Below are positions 53,978 to 63,503 of a DNA stretch of 64,000 nt, piece after piece. Origin of the DNA: Leekyejoonella antrihumi. GTDB taxonomy: Bacteria > Actinomycetota > Actinomycetes > Actinomycetales > Dermatophilaceae. The position numbers and the translations under genes were made by a program. The notes under the pieces are model-generated. The model was not told the DNA's origin. It did no database searches and saw nothing but the letters and a program-made list of their open reading frames with translations. Within the stretch, counting starts at the first letter, position 1. Each line of letters starts with the position of its first letter. The stretch covers positions 1 through 64,000 of the forward strand of contig NZ_VCQV01000001.1 of NCBI RefSeq assembly GCF_007845645.1, given 5' to 3'.

Positions 53978-54526
53978 GTGACGCGACGACTGTTCCCGGC
54001 CCGCCCAGCGCTCGGTGCGCTTGGCCTGGCCGTTTCCGCCACCATGCTCAGTGGCTGCATGTACCTCTCGCCGGCCCAGACGACCCAGAGCTATGACCCG
54101 GCGGATGGGACGATCGCCACGGTCGGCTCGCTTCAGTTGTCCGACGTGCTGGTCGTCGCCTCTGCCAAGGGTGCCCGCGGCGCATTGATCGGGATGGTGA
54201 CCAACAACGGGCAGTCGGAGGTCAAGCTCACGATCAGCCCGCAGGGTGGCGCCGGCCAGTCCGTGACCATACCGGCGCAGACGGCGGTCCGGCTGGACGG
54301 CAAGACCTCCGGTGACTCGAAGACCAAGATCAAACCCGTCACCGTCGCGAAGGTCACTGCGGCACCGGGCAAGCCGATGACCATCACCTTCACCACCAGC
54401 AAGGCCGGGGCGACGCCGATCCAGGTCCCAGTTCTGCTCAGTCAGGGCATCTACGGCTCGGCCAGCCCGAGCCACCCGACCTACTCTGCTCCGCCGAACG
54501 GCCAGACCACCGAGCCGGACGGCTGA
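53978..54526 (+). CDS. Small lipoprotein of unknown function
   Basis: A 182-residue exported protein. A basic start, hydrophobic stretch LGALGLAVSATML and lipobox LSGC (Cys about 26) predict a lipid-anchored protein. The middle forms a beta-rich domain (VGSLQLSDVLVVASAKGARGA, LIGMVTNNGQSEVKLTI) seen in actinobacterial lipoproteins beside carD or senX3-regX3, with no known activity. The C-terminus is Pro/Ser-rich. The leaderless GTG start is supported by TAGGCT. It converges on regX3. Confidence 0.82.
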   Translation: MTRRLFPARPALGALGLAVSATMLSGCMYLSPAQTTQSYDPADGTIATVGSLQLSDVLVVASAKGARGALIGMVTNNGQSEVKLTISPQGGAGQSVTIPAQTAVRLDGKTSGDSKTKIKPVTVAKVTAAPGKPMTITFTTSKAGATPIQVPVLLSQGIYGSASPSHPTYSAPPNGQTTEPDG

Positions 54527-54541
54527 TCGTCAGCAACCCGT

Positions 54542-55225
54542 TTACGGCGTATCCAGCTTGTAGCCCAGCCCCCGCACGGTGACCAGGAGCTGCGGGTTGC
54601 CAGGATCCGGTTCGATCTTCTTGCGCAGCCGCTTCACGTGCACATCAAGGGTCTTCGTGTCGCCGACGTAGTCACTGCCCCACACCCGGTCGATGAGCTG
54701 ACCTCGCGTGAGCACTCTGCCGCTGTTGCGCAGCAGCATCTCGAGCAGCTCGAACTCCTTGAGCGGCAAGGGCAGTCGCTCGCCATCGACGCTGACCGTA
54801 TGCCGCTCGACGTCCATCCGCACGGGTCCGCAGGTCAGCTGGGACTCGGACAGCTCCTCCGGCTCCTGCCCTCGGCGCAGCACCGCCTTGATCCTGGCGA
54901 GCAGCTCCCGTGACGAATACGGCTTGGTGACATAGTCATCGGCGCCCATCTCGAGTCCGACGACCTTGTCCACCTCGCTGTCCTTGGCGGTCAGCATGAT
55001 CACGGGGACGGACGACTTCTGCCGCAGCGTGCGGCATACGTCCACACCGGACAGGCCCGGCAGCATCAGATCGAGCAGCACGAGGTCGGCACCGGTGCGG
55101 TCGAACTCGATCAGCGCGTCGGGGCCGGTCGCCGCGACGGCGACGTCGTAACCCTCCTTGCCGAGCAGGTAGGACAACGGGTCGGAGATGGACTCTTCGT
55201 CCTCGACGACGAGAATACGGGTCAT
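54542..55225 (-). CDS. regX3: Response regulator RegX3
   Basis: A 227-residue OmpR-family regulator. The receiver domain has the acidic pair in VVEDEES, phospho-acceptor Asp52 (LVLLDLMLPG), Thr of MLTAKD and Lys of VTKPYSSREL. The winged helix ends with DTKTLDVHVKRLRKKIE and TVRGLGYKLD. Partner SenX3 overlaps at ATGA. The pair controls phosphate-starvation genes in actinobacteria. phoU, often nearby, is not seen in this window. Confidence 0.95.
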   Translation of the reverse strand: MTRILVVEDEESISDPLSYLLGKEGYDVAVAATGPDALIEFDRTGADLVLLDLMLPGLSGVDVCRTLRQKSSVPVIMLTAKDSEVDKVVGLEMGADDYVTKPYSSRELLARIKAVLRRGQEPEELSESQLTCGPVRMDVERHTVSVDGERLPLPLKEFELLEMLLRNSGRVLTRGQLIDRVWGSDYVGDTKTLDVHVKRLRKKIEPDPGNPQLLVTVRGLGYKLDTP

Positions 55226-56403
55226 GATGAGACCTTTCGGGTCGTGGGGGATGATGCGCCGCCGCTGGGGCGGGCCAGCGGAAGACGGACGATGAAGGTC
55301 GAGCCGTGGCCCTCCTCGGAGCGCACGCTGACCTCACCACCGTGGTTGGCACAGATGTGCTTGACGATCGCGAGGCCGAGACCGGTGCCCCCGGTGCTGC
55401 GGGACCGGGCGGCGTCCACCCGATAGAAGCGCTCGAAGATGCGGTCCAGGTCGTCGGGTGAGATGCCGGCTCCTTCGTCCTCGACCTGCACTGCGACGAG
55501 GTCCGTGCCAGTCTGCACGGACACCCGCACCGTCGTGTCGCTTCCGGAGTAGCTGATCGCATTCTCGACGACGTTGCGCACGGCGGTCGTCACCAGGTTG
55601 GCATCCCCGTAGATCTCGGCCGGCCGGCCGGACTCGCCCAAGTCCGTGACGATCTGGATCTGGCGGTCCTCCGCGACCACCAGCAGGTGATCCACGGCCT
55701 CTCGCACGCACTGCCGCACGTCGACCAGGTCCGGACTCTCCAACGTGTCGGCTGCCTGGAGCCTCGACAGCTCCACGATTTCCTGGACCAGCCGAGCCAG
55801 CCTGCTGGTCTCGGTCCGCATTCGAGTGGCGAAGCGGTGCACGGACTCCGGGTCGTCTCGTGCCTCGTCCATCGCCTCGGCGAGCAGCGTCAGCCCACCG
55901 ACCGGTGTCTTCAGCTCGTGACTCACATTGGCCACGAAGTCACGCCTGGTCTCCTCGACGCGCCGCGAGCTCGTGTGGTCCTCGATGAGGGCCAGCACGT
56001 GCGAGGTGCCGAGCGGCGCGATCCGCACACCGATGGACAGCCTACCCACCCCGACGGGCCCGCGAGCCACCTCGAACTCCATCTCGCGCACCTGCTGACG
56101 CTCGCGCACGTCACGAACGAGCGTGCGCAGCTCCGGGTGCACCAACTCGCCACTACGCACCAGGCCGAGAGCCTTTGCGCTGTGCGAGGCGCGCACGACG
56201 TGGTCGTCCGGGTCGACGATGACCGTCATCGACTGCAGGGTGTCGAGCACGTCGACCACAGCAGGCGAGAGGGCGGCGGCCTCTGCAGTGCCACCTTCCG
56301 CGTCGTCTGCAGGGCGGGCGGGGTCGCGTCGGCGTCGCAGGAGCGCTGCCCCGACGGCAAGACCCAGCAGCAGGCCGATGAGCACCCCGATGGCTACATG
56401 CAC
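55222..56403 (-). CDS. senX3: Sensor histidine kinase SenX3
   Basis: A 393-residue kinase. One N-terminal membrane helix (IGVLIGLLLGLAVGAALL), a PAS-like region (VDVLDTLQSMTVIVDPDDHVV), the dimerisation histidine in FVANVSHELKTPVGGL, and the ATPase boxes NAISYS, VEDEGAGISPDDLDRIFERFYRVD and GGTGLGLAIVKHICANHGG. The start is GTG 56403. It overlaps regX3 by 4 nt. gpmA lies upstream on the same strand, as in mycobacteria. Confidence 0.95.
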   Translation of the reverse strand: MHVAIGVLIGLLLGLAVGAALLRRRRDPARPADDAEGGTAEAAALSPAVVDVLDTLQSMTVIVDPDDHVVRASHSAKALGLVRSGELVHPELRTLVRDVRERQQVREMEFEVARGPVGVGRLSIGVRIAPLGTSHVLALIEDHTSSRRVEETRRDFVANVSHELKTPVGGLTLLAEAMDEARDDPESVHRFATRMRTETSRLARLVQEIVELSRLQAADTLESPDLVDVRQCVREAVDHLLVVAEDRQIQIVTDLGESGRPAEIYGDANLVTTAVRNVVENAISYSGSDTTVRVSVQTGTDLVAVQVEDEGAGISPDDLDRIFERFYRVDAARSRSTGGTGLGLAIVKHICANHGGEVSVRSEEGHGSTFIVRLPLARPSGGASSPTTRKVSS

Positions 56404-56593
56404 ATGCCCAATGTACGCAGCAGCGACCGACCGATCGCACAGCCGGCCGCATTACCGGCGAAGATCCGCCGACTGTTCACCTGACGGTCTGCGACCGTTC
56501 ACCACCCAGCGCCCGGCACGCTGGTTGACCAGAAAGTGCGCAGTAACACGACTTCTGCCCAGAGCTGATGCCCGTTACCACAATCTCGGGGCG

Positions 56594-57337
56594 TCAGCGG
56601 CCCTGGTTGGCGACCGCTTCGGCGGCCGCCGCGGCCGCGTGCGGGTCGAGGTACTCCCCGCCGGCCACCGTGGGCACCAGGTTCTCGTCGAGCCGGTACA
56701 CGAGCGGCATACCCGTCGGGATGTTGAGCCCGACGATGTCGCCGTCGGAGACGTTGTCCAGATGCTTCACGAGGGCGCGCAGGCTGTTGCCGTGCGCGAC
56801 GACCAGCACGGTCTTGTTCGCCGTGAGGTCCGGCACGATCGCGTCGTTCCAGTAGGGCAGGAACCGGGCGATGACATCCTTGAGACATTCGGTGCGCGGC
56901 GCCTCGTCGCCCAGGTCGGCATACCGGACATCCCCGGCCTGGCTGAACTGCGTATCGGGCTCGATGGCCGGTGGCGGCACGTCGTAGGAGCGGCGCCAGG
57001 TCATGAACTGCTCCTCGCCGAACTCCTGCAGGGTGGCCTTCTTGTCCTTGCCCTGCAGGGCGCCGTAGTGACGTTCGTTGAGCCGCCAGGACCTGCGCAC
57101 CGGGATCCAGTGCCGGTCGGCGACGTCGAGCGCGATATTCGACGTGCTGATGGCGCGCCGCAGCAAGGAGGTGTGGACGACGTCCGGCCGCAGGCCGACA
57201 TCGCGGATCAGTTCACCGCTGTAGACGGCCTCCGCGCGACCCTTCTCACTGAGCGGGACGTCCACCCATCCGGTGAAGAGGTTCTTGGCGTTCCAGTCGG
57301 ACTCGCCATGGCGCAACAGGCAGAGGGTATAAGTCAT
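56594..57337 (-). CDS. gpmA: 2,3-bisphosphoglycerate-dependent phosphoglycerate mutase
   Basis: A 247-residue glycolytic enzyme. [19 protein letters not shown] has the phospho-histidine; [19 protein letters not shown] and [15 protein letters not shown] are the other active-site segments. The first codons and upstream sequence (57304-57350) are duplicated 103 nt away (57407-57453), separated by a dispersed palindrome. The downstream copy in transcription order, used here, leads into the gene. Confidence 0.96.
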   Translation of the reverse strand: MTYTLCLLRHGESDWNAKNLFTGWVDVPLSEKGRAEAVYSGELIRDVGLRPDVVHTSLLRRAISTSNIALDVADRHWIPVRRSWRLNERHYGALQGKDKKATLQEFGEEQFMTWRRSYDVPPPAIEPDTQFSQAGDVRYADLGDEAPRTECLKDVIARFLPYWNDAIVPDLTANKTVLVVAHGNSLRALVKHLDNVSDGDIVGLNIPTGMPLVYRLDENLVPTVAGGEYLDPHAAAAAAEAVANQGR

Positions 57338-57350
57338 GCCGTCATCCTAG
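57304..57350 (-). repeat. Direct repeat at the gpmA 5' end, copy 1
   Basis: 47 bp holding the first 12 codons of gpmA and its leader. The same sequence with one mismatch recurs at 57407-57453. Confidence 0.9.
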
Positions 57351-57359
57351 GGTCGGGGT

Positions 57360-57403
57360 CCCCGCGAAGTACCGAGCGACGAAGGAGCGAGGACTTCGTG
57401 GGG
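57360..57403. repeat. Dispersed palindromic element, family 1
   Basis: Ends CCCCGCGAAGT and ACTTCGTGGGG can pair over 11 positions. It lies between the two copies of the gpmA start segment. Confidence 0.75.
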
Positions 57404-57406
57404 TGA

Positions 57407-57453
57407 CGCCATGGCGCAACAGGCAGAGGGTATAAGTCATGCCGTCACCCTAG
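57407..57453 (-). repeat. Direct repeat at the gpmA 5' end, copy 2
   Basis: Second copy of the 47-bp segment, 103 nt from the first. It carries an ATG and about 11 gpmA codons but then runs into the palindrome, so it can only encode a short peptide. Confidence 0.9.
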
Positions 57454-57458
57454 AGATG

Positions 57459-57505
57459 CCCCACAGAGTTCTCCGCTCGCAAGCTCCGTCCGATACTTCG
57501 CGGGG
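57459..57505. repeat. Dispersed palindromic element, family 1 (inverted copy)
   Basis: CCCCACAGAGT...ACTTCGCGGGG, the reverse orientation of the copy at 57360. It lies 8 nt after the ybjN-like stop. Confidence 0.7.
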
Positions 57506-57513
57506 GCCCCGAT

Positions 57514-58044
57514 TCAGGAGCGGGGCTGATCCTCCAGCAGGTGCCTGAACGCTTCGAGGTTGCGCGTCGACTCACCGCGTGAGATGCGCCAGGCCCACTC
57601 CCTCTTCATCGAGGAGAGGAAGCCGATCACGAGCAGGTCGTTGAATGCACCGTCGGAGGCCTCGAGCACGACCCCCAGCAGTCGGTCGAGGTATGCCACG
57701 CTGATCCCTTCCAGCGGAGCGCGTCCGGTGAGGTAGACGTCACCCTCGCCGTCGATGCTGTAGGCGATCCCCGGTAGGCGCAGGTTCTTGCGTAGTAGGA
57801 ACCGGTAGAACTCGGCCTCATTCTCGTCCGCGTGACGGATGACGAATGCCGTGGTGGTCAGCGATACCTCGCCGATCAGCAGGGAGCACACCGTCTTCAG
57901 CTTGCGCTCGCCGGGCAGGCTCACTACATACTCGTCATCGCGCGCACCGGCCTCCCACTCGACCTCGTTGTCTGCGAGGAATGCCTCGAGAATGCGGACG
58001 GCATCGTCACGCGCGGCTGGTTCCGCTCCATCGGTGGTGCTCAT
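57514..58044 (-). CDS. YbjN-domain protein
   Basis: A 176-residue protein of the YbjN family, with a type III secretion chaperone-like fold: VVSLPGERKLKTVCSLLIGEVSL, FYRFLLRKNLRLPGIAYSID, GDVYLTGRAPLEGIS and LDRLLGVVLEASDGAFNDLL. In actinobacteria it regularly lies between mshA and gpmA; the function is not known. It begins 23 nt after the mshA stop with GAGGAA upstream, so it belongs to the mshA transcript. Confidence 0.88.
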   Translation of the reverse strand: MSTTDGAEPAARDDAVRILEAFLADNEVEWEAGARDDEYVVSLPGERKLKTVCSLLIGEVSLTTTAFVIRHADENEAEFYRFLLRKNLRLPGIAYSIDGEGDVYLTGRAPLEGISVAYLDRLLGVVLEASDGAFNDLLVIGFLSSMKREWAWRISRGESTRNLEAFRHLLEDQPRS

Positions 58045-58067
58045 CGTTCCTCACTTCGTGGGGTGCG

Positions 58068-59378
58068 CTAAGGAATCGGGGCGGCGGGCACGTCCTCCAG
58101 CAACATCGACGTCAAGGCGTCGCCCTGTCCGCCACGGCAGGCGTTCTCATAGACACCCAGCAGCGCGTCGGTGCTTGCCTCCCAACCGAACCCGGCGGCG
58201 TGCGGCACTGCGCGGTCCACCAGTTCCAGGCGACTGCGCTCGTGGTCGAGCAGCCCCGCGAGCTCCTTGGACCACACGGCCGGGTCGTGGCTCGACACCA
58301 GCACCCCCGCATCTCCCACTGCGGTCGGGAGCCCGCCGACGGCGGCCGCGACAACGGGTGCGCCGCACGCCTGTGCCTCCAGCACCACCAGACCGAACGA
58401 CTCCGAATACGACGGCACTGCAACGATGTCCGCGGCGCGATACCACTGAGCCAGTTCTGCCCGAGAGACCGGCGGCACGAACTGCACCACGTCGGCGACA
58501 CCGAGGTCACGCGCGAGCTGCTGCAGCGCGCGGGGGCGCTCAAGCCCCGATCCGCTCGGCCCACCGATGATCGGCACGACCAGTCGCTTCCGGCGGTCCG
58601 GGTTTGCCAGCAACATGTCGGCAACGGCCCGCACCAGCACATCTGGCGCCTTCAACGGCTGGATCCGGCCGACGAAGAGCACGACCTCGGCATCCGACGG
58701 CAGGCCGACACCCTCCTTGGCCGCCGACTTGCTGCCGGGTGTGAACACCTCCAGGTCGACACCGGGCGGCACCACCCGGACCCGGCTTGGGTCCGCGTCA
58801 TACAGCGTGATCAGGTCATGCGCCTCGGCGTCGGTGTTGGCGACCAGCCAGCGCGCGGCGCGCACCACCTGCTCCTCGCCGATCTCGCGCCCGCTCGGCT
58901 CGGGTCGGTCACCCTCTGCGAGCGACGCGTTCTTGACCCGCGCCATGGTGTGCATCGTGTGCACCAGCGGCACGTTCCAGCGATCCGCGGCCAGCCAGCC
59001 GACCTGGCCGGAGAGCCAGTAGTGCGAGTGCACCAGGTCGTAGTGCCCTTCGGGGCTGATCGCGACATGCCGCATCACCCCGGCGGCGAACGCGCAGAGC
59101 TGGCCCGGCAGGTCCTCCTTGGACAACCCCTCATACGGCCCGGCGTCGATATGTCGCACGACGACGCCGGGTGCCATCGGGGCAACCTCGGCGAGACCGG
59201 CGGAGGTGCGCCGGGTAAAGATCTCCACCTCGATCCCGCGTTTCGCCAGCCGGCGCGCGGTCTCCACCACATACACGTTCAGACCTCCGGCATCACCCGT
59301 GCCGGGCTGGTCAAGGGGCGAGGTGTGCACGCTGATCATGGCGACGCGGTGCACGGTGGAGGTCGACATCACCGCCAT
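58068..59378 (-). CDS. mshA: D-inositol-3-phosphate glycosyltransferase (mycothiol synthesis)
   Basis: A 436-residue GT4 glycosyltransferase performing the first step of mycothiol synthesis: it joins UDP-GlcNAc and 1L-myo-inositol 1-phosphate. [31 protein letters not shown]-type N-terminus (in parts [18 protein letters not shown]), [46 protein letters not shown] and [17 protein letters not shown] are signatures. It supplies the thiol that MscR needs. ATG 59378 is used; ATG 59369 is possible. Confidence 0.95.
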   Translation of the reverse strand: MAVMSTSTVHRVAMISVHTSPLDQPGTGDAGGLNVYVVETARRLAKRGIEVEIFTRRTSAGLAEVAPMAPGVVVRHIDAGPYEGLSKEDLPGQLCAFAAGVMRHVAISPEGHYDLVHSHYWLSGQVGWLAADRWNVPLVHTMHTMARVKNASLAEGDRPEPSGREIGEEQVVRAARWLVANTDAEAHDLITLYDADPSRVRVVPPGVDLEVFTPGSKSAAKEGVGLPSDAEVVLFVGRIQPLKAPDVLVRAVADMLLANPDRRKRLVVPIIGGPSGSGLERPRALQQLARDLGVADVVQFVPPVSRAELAQWYRAADIVAVPSYSESFGLVVLEAQACGAPVVAAAVGGLPTAVGDAGVLVSSHDPAVWSKELAGLLDHERSRLELVDRAVPHAAGFGWEASTDALLGVYENACRGGQGDALTSMLLEDVPAAPIP

Positions 59379-59415
59379 TGTCCCACGGCTCGCGGCAGCG
59401 TCGCGGCGGCCGTGG

Positions 59416-59421
59416 CTAGCC
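59416..59421 (+). promoter_or_regulatory. -10 element of a leaderless promoter
   Basis: TAGCCT precedes the GTG at 59429 by 7 nt, without a ribosome site. Confidence 0.5.
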
Positions 59422-59428
59422 TGGTCTC

Positions 59429-60220
59429 GTGCGCAGCGACCGGCCGGTGGGAGCCATCACCCGTGGCACCACGAACCCCAACCGGTTGCGCCGATGCGAC
59501 CGGTGGTTGACCGGACCACAGGCGTGGCGGCTGCGGCAGACAGACCGCCCGCCCGTCGCGATCGATCTCGGGTTCGGCGCCTCTCCGGTGACGGCCGTCG
59601 AGCTGCATCAACGGCTCCGGCGCGTCCGGGCCGACGCGCAGGTTGTCGGGCTGGAGATCGACCTCGATCGAGTGCGCGCCGCGCTTCCCCTTGAACGCCC
59701 CGGGCTGACCTTCCGGCACGGCGGTTTCGAGATCCCCGTGCCCGGCCAGGTCGAGGTGGTGCGCGCGTTCAACGTGCTCCGGCAGTATGACGAGTCGCAG
59801 GTGAGAGGTGCCTGGGACCGGGTGCGTGAACGGTTGGCGCCTCGGGGTCTGCTGGTCGACGGCACCTGCGACGAGATCGGCCGACTCTCCTCGTGGATTG
59901 CGGTCGACCACATCGGGCCGATCTCGCTCACGATCTCGGTGCGGCTGGCCGGGCTGGAGGACCCGTCGATCGTGGCGGAGCGCCTCCCGAAGGCACTGAT
60001 CCATCGCAATGTCCCCGGTGAACGGATCCACCAACTGCTGCGCGACCTCGGCGACGCCTGGGCACACGCGAGCCCGCACGCGGCATACGGCGCGCGGCAG
60101 CGGTTCATCGTCACGGCGCGGACGCTGCGCGATGCGGGCTGGCCGGTGCTGGACGGTCCACACCGCTGGCGCCTCGGGGAGCTCGGTGTCGCGTGGCATG
60201 CCGTCGCCCCCAGGCCCTAG
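59429..60220 (+). CDS. SAM-dependent methyltransferase-like protein
   Basis: A 263-residue class I methyltransferase-like protein found next to mshA in many actinobacteria. [21 protein letters not shown] resembles the SAM-binding loop, [11 protein letters not shown] the acidic end of beta 2, and [12 protein letters not shown] the region after beta 4. The remainder matches no named enzyme. The substrate is unknown. A leaderless GTG start is supported by TAGCCT. Confidence 0.82.
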   Translation: MRSDRPVGAITRGTTNPNRLRRCDRWLTGPQAWRLRQTDRPPVAIDLGFGASPVTAVELHQRLRRVRADAQVVGLEIDLDRVRAALPLERPGLTFRHGGFEIPVPGQVEVVRAFNVLRQYDESQVRGAWDRVRERLAPRGLLVDGTCDEIGRLSSWIAVDHIGPISLTISVRLAGLEDPSIVAERLPKALIHRNVPGERIHQLLRDLGDAWAHASPHAAYGARQRFIVTARTLRDAGWPVLDGPHRWRLGELGVAWHAVAPRP

Positions 60221-60248
60221 CAGCCGGGATCGGTCCGTTGCCCCCTGC

Positions 60249-60315
60249 TGCGCCGAGATCGCACTGTTCGGTCAACCGCCACCGGTATACAGCGGAAAAC
60301 TGCGATCTCGGCGCA
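60249..60315. terminator. Inverted repeat between convergent genes
   Basis: TGCGCCGAGATCGCA (60249-60263) is the perfect complement of 60301-60315; the loop is 37 nt. It lies between the methyltransferase and LysR genes, which converge. Confidence 0.5.
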
Positions 60316-60389
60316 CAAGTGGACGGGTGACCGGTCACCGGTGGCGAAAGGTGAAAGCCACTCAATTCGCCGAAACCTCATATTTCTGC

Positions 60390-61319
60390 TTATGAGATGG
60401 AGCTGTCGCCCACCGCGCCGCGCTGCAACCGGCCGGAAGCCTCGGTCAGTGCCTCGAGCATCACGGACGTCGCGGGTATGCGGGTGTAGTCCGCGAGCGT
60501 GTAGGCCGACACCTTGCGCCGGACCGCCGGGCGAAGGGGCCGCGCGACGATCTGGGGATGGCGGAGGAACGACAGCACCAGCCCGGGCATCACCCCGACA
60601 CCGATGCCGGCCACAACGAGGCTCTGCACGGCCAGGTTGTCGTCGGTGGTCACGGCGATGTCCGGCTCGAACCCCGCTTGAGAACAGGCGTTGACGAACG
60701 TCGCACGGCACTGCGGACACCCGGCGATCCAGCTCTCGTTCACCAGCTCCGGCAGGTCGACAGACCGGCGTCGGGACAGTGGGTGCCCCACCGGCAGCAC
60801 GACCTGCATGTCATCGTCGAGCAATGCCCGCACCACGAACTCAGTGCGGCCAGGTTCCGGCATTCCCTCGTAGTTGAAGGCGAGCGCGATGTCACACTCA
60901 CCCGCCTCCAGCATCGCCAGTGACTCCGGCGGCTCGGCCTCGGAGAGCTGGACCCGGATCCCGGGGTTGGACTTGCGCAGACCGGCAGCGGCAGCCGCCA
61001 CGATCGTCGCGCTTGCGCTGGGGAATGTGCATACCCGGACCCGACCGGCGGCCAGGTGCCGGATCGCTGCGACCTGGCTCTGCGCGGCGGACAGGTCCGC
61101 CAGGATGCCTACGGCATGCCGGAGCAGGAGTTCACCGGCCTCGGTCAGCACCATCTTGCGCCCGGTGCGGATGAACAGCGGCGTGCCCACCGCCTTCTCC
61201 AGGGTGCGGATCTGCTGACTGATCGCCGGCTGGGTGTAGCCGAGCGTGCGCGCTGCCGCGGAGAACGAACCGGACTCCACCACCTGGTGGAACGTTCGCA
61301 GAAGTCGGGTGTCCAGCAT
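60390..61319 (-). CDS. LysR-family regulator
   Basis: A 309-residue regulator. The winged helix is at the start: LLRTFHQVVESGSFSAAARTLGYTQPAISQQIRTLEKAVG. The effector domain has RVRVCTFPSASATIV and VAGIGVGVMPGLVL. CPQCR in the middle may form a redox or metal site. It is divergent from the OsmC and permease genes with 144 nt between, the classical LysR arrangement, so it probably controls them. Confidence 0.92.
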   Translation of the reverse strand: MLDTRLLRTFHQVVESGSFSAAARTLGYTQPAISQQIRTLEKAVGTPLFIRTGRKMVLTEAGELLLRHAVGILADLSAAQSQVAAIRHLAAGRVRVCTFPSASATIVAAAAAGLRKSNPGIRVQLSEAEPPESLAMLEAGECDIALAFNYEGMPEPGRTEFVVRALLDDDMQVVLPVGHPLSRRRSVDLPELVNESWIAGCPQCRATFVNACSQAGFEPDIAVTTDDNLAVQSLVVAGIGVGVMPGLVLSFLRHPQIVARPLRPAVRRKVSAYTLADYTRIPATSVMLEALTEASGRLQRGAVGDSSIS

Positions 61320-61463
61320 TCGCCAACCATAACCAAAATTTTGGGTAGCACCCATATTTCCTGTGTGCAGGTTTAGCGAGATCCAGGCCACACTTGCGGC
61401 GGCGGTGAGTGCTGAACGGCTCATCGGCCCGTCCGAGATTCGACCACCAGCGGAGATGACACC

Positions 61464-61856
61464 ATGGCTGACCTCTACACCGTGACCGCCCGGCACACGA
61501 CCGGGCACAACTTCACCACCCACACCGATGACGTCGAAGTGCGCGCCGGGGACCACGGCATGGAGCCGACCGAGCTCCTGCTCGCCGCGCTCGGCAGCTG
61601 CATGCTCGGCACGGTGCTCGACTACGCCGAACGCAACAACATCCCCGCGAACGGGCTGTCGGTCCGGGTGTCCGGCGAGATGGCGAACCGACCGCGGAGA
61701 ATGTCCCGCGTCAACGCGATACTCCAGACACCGACCGGCCTGCCGGAGATGCAGGTCGACGCCCTGGTGCGGGCGAGCCGCCGCTGCACCATCCACTCGA
61801 CCCTCGAACACGCACCGGAGCTGACGGTCGCCACGCACTCCCGATCCGAGGCATGA
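61464..61856 (+). CDS. OsmC-family protein
   Basis: A 130-residue protein of the OsmC/YhfA fold. EPTELLLAALGSCMLGTVLDYAERNN has one reactive cysteine; the second in RASRRCTIHSTLEHAPEL. Members reduce organic hydroperoxides with thiols. The permease gene follows after 7 nt, so the two are one unit. Its substrate is unknown. Confidence 0.9.
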   Translation: MADLYTVTARHTTGHNFTTHTDDVEVRAGDHGMEPTELLLAALGSCMLGTVLDYAERNNIPANGLSVRVSGEMANRPRRMSRVNAILQTPTGLPEMQVDALVRASRRCTIHSTLEHAPELTVATHSRSEA

Positions 61857-61863
61857 ACAGGCC

Positions 61864-63480
61864 ATGACCATGTCAGACACCGTTGACTCGAGCCCCACCT
61901 CGCTGGACCAGCACCGCGGCGGCGCGTCGGCCGGCGCCCAGGAGTTCCTGCTCCGCCGACATCTGGGCTTCTGGAGTCTCACCGCCATCGGCTTTTCCAA
62001 CATCGTCGGATCTGGGTGGCTGTTCGCCGCGATGTACTCCGCGAAGATCGCCGGCCCAGCGTCACTGCTGTCCTGGATCGGGGCGGGTCTGCTGTGCGCA
62101 CTGGTCGCGATGGTCATGGTCGAGCTGGGGGTCACCAGACCAGAAGACGGTGGCACCGTTCGCTGGCCGCTGTATGCCAGCGGACGACTGGTGGGATCTC
62201 TCGTCGGCTGGTCGACCCTGCTGTCCGTCGGTGGCACCGCCGCCGAGATCAGCGCCATCCTCGGGTACGGCGCCCACTACCTGCCCTGGTTGTACAGCGG
62301 CGACCGACTCACGGTGCCCGGTGTCGCCGTCGGAATGCTGTTCGCGGCCCTCCTGACGAGCGTGAACTGGTTCGCCGTCAAGGTATTCGCGCGGTTCAAC
62401 AACCTCATCACGGTGGTCAAGGTCGCCGTCCCGATCGTCACCGTGATCCTTCTCCTCATCTCCGGATTCCACTCCGGCCGGATGACCAGCCATGGCGGAT
62501 TCGCCCCCTACGGCTACACAGCCTGCTTCACGGCCTTGGCCACCGGAGGAATCGTATACTCCGTCAATGGTTTCCAGGCTGCGGTGGATTTCTCCGGCGA
62601 GGCGAAGGACCCGCGCCGCACCATTCCGGCGGCCGTGATCGCGGCGATCGTGCTGGCCGTCGGCCTCTACGCCGCGCTCCAGCTCACGTTCCTTTTCACC
62701 GTCCCGGACAGCTTCCTCGGGCACGGGTGGAGCGGTGTCAACTTCACCTCCCCGTTCGGCCAGCTCGCCCTGGTGATGAACCTGCAGTGGGTGTCCATGC
62801 TGCTGTATGCCGATGCGGTGCTCTCCCCCGGAGCCTCGGCGAACGTCGGGGTCGGGCTCAACGCCCGGCACACGTACGCCCTCGGCAAGAGCGGCATCCT
62901 GCCTCGCTTCTTCATGGCCGTGCATGCGAAGTCGGGGATCCCGCGTCGGGCGCTGGTGCTCAACCTCGGCATCATCGTGCTCTTCCTCCTACCGTTCGGC
63001 GGCTGGCAGGGCATCGTGGCGGTCATGGGCGACATGTACCTGATCACCTACCTCACCAGCGCGGTCGCCGCCGCAATCTTCCGACGCACGGACAACAACA
63101 TGGTGCCCGCCTGGTCGCGCGGAATGCCCTGGATCGCGCCGGCAAGCTTCGTCGCAGCCGGCGAGTTCGTCTACTGGTCCGGCTGGGATCAACTCCGGCT
63201 GGTCATTCCCCTGATCCTGATCGGCGTGGCAGTGTTTGCGATCATGTCGCGCGGCCGTTCCCTGCGTGCCGAGCTGCTCAAGGGCAGCTGGCTCGTGACC
63301 TACCTCGTGGCGCTGCTCATCCTGTCCCGGCTGGGCAGCTTCGGCGGAACGTCTGCCCTGCCGGCGCCGCTCGACTCGTGCCTTGTGGCGGCCCTGTCGC
63401 TGGCGATCTTCCGATGGGCGCTGCGCAGCGGGATCGCCCACGTGCGAACGGCACCCGCGGACGAGTGCGGCATCTGCTAA
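61864..63480 (+). CDS. APC-superfamily amino acid permease
   Basis: A 538-residue transporter with about 12 membrane segments. FWSLTAIGFSNIVGSGWLFAAMYSAKIAGPAS is the helix 1 substrate region in parts (IGFSNIVGSGWLF), GGIVYSVNGFQAAVDFSGEAKDPRRTIP is the conserved helix 6 and loop, here in parts (FSGEAKDPRRTIP). The substrate is probably a small amino acid, unassigned. ATG 61864 is used; ATG 61870 is also possible. It follows the OsmC gene by 7 nt. Confidence 0.92.
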   Translation: MTMSDTVDSSPTSLDQHRGGASAGAQEFLLRRHLGFWSLTAIGFSNIVGSGWLFAAMYSAKIAGPASLLSWIGAGLLCALVAMVMVELGVTRPEDGGTVRWPLYASGRLVGSLVGWSTLLSVGGTAAEISAILGYGAHYLPWLYSGDRLTVPGVAVGMLFAALLTSVNWFAVKVFARFNNLITVVKVAVPIVTVILLLISGFHSGRMTSHGGFAPYGYTACFTALATGGIVYSVNGFQAAVDFSGEAKDPRRTIPAAVIAAIVLAVGLYAALQLTFLFTVPDSFLGHGWSGVNFTSPFGQLALVMNLQWVSMLLYADAVLSPGASANVGVGLNARHTYALGKSGILPRFFMAVHAKSGIPRRALVLNLGIIVLFLLPFGGWQGIVAVMGDMYLITYLTSAVAAAIFRRTDNNMVPAWSRGMPWIAPASFVAAGEFVYWSGWDQLRLVIPLILIGVAVFAIMSRGRSLRAELLKGSWLVTYLVALLILSRLGSFGGTSALPAPLDSCLVAALSLAIFRWALRSGIAHVRTAPADECGIC

Positions 63481-63503
63481 GCGTCCAGCGCCGACCCCAC
63501 CCG

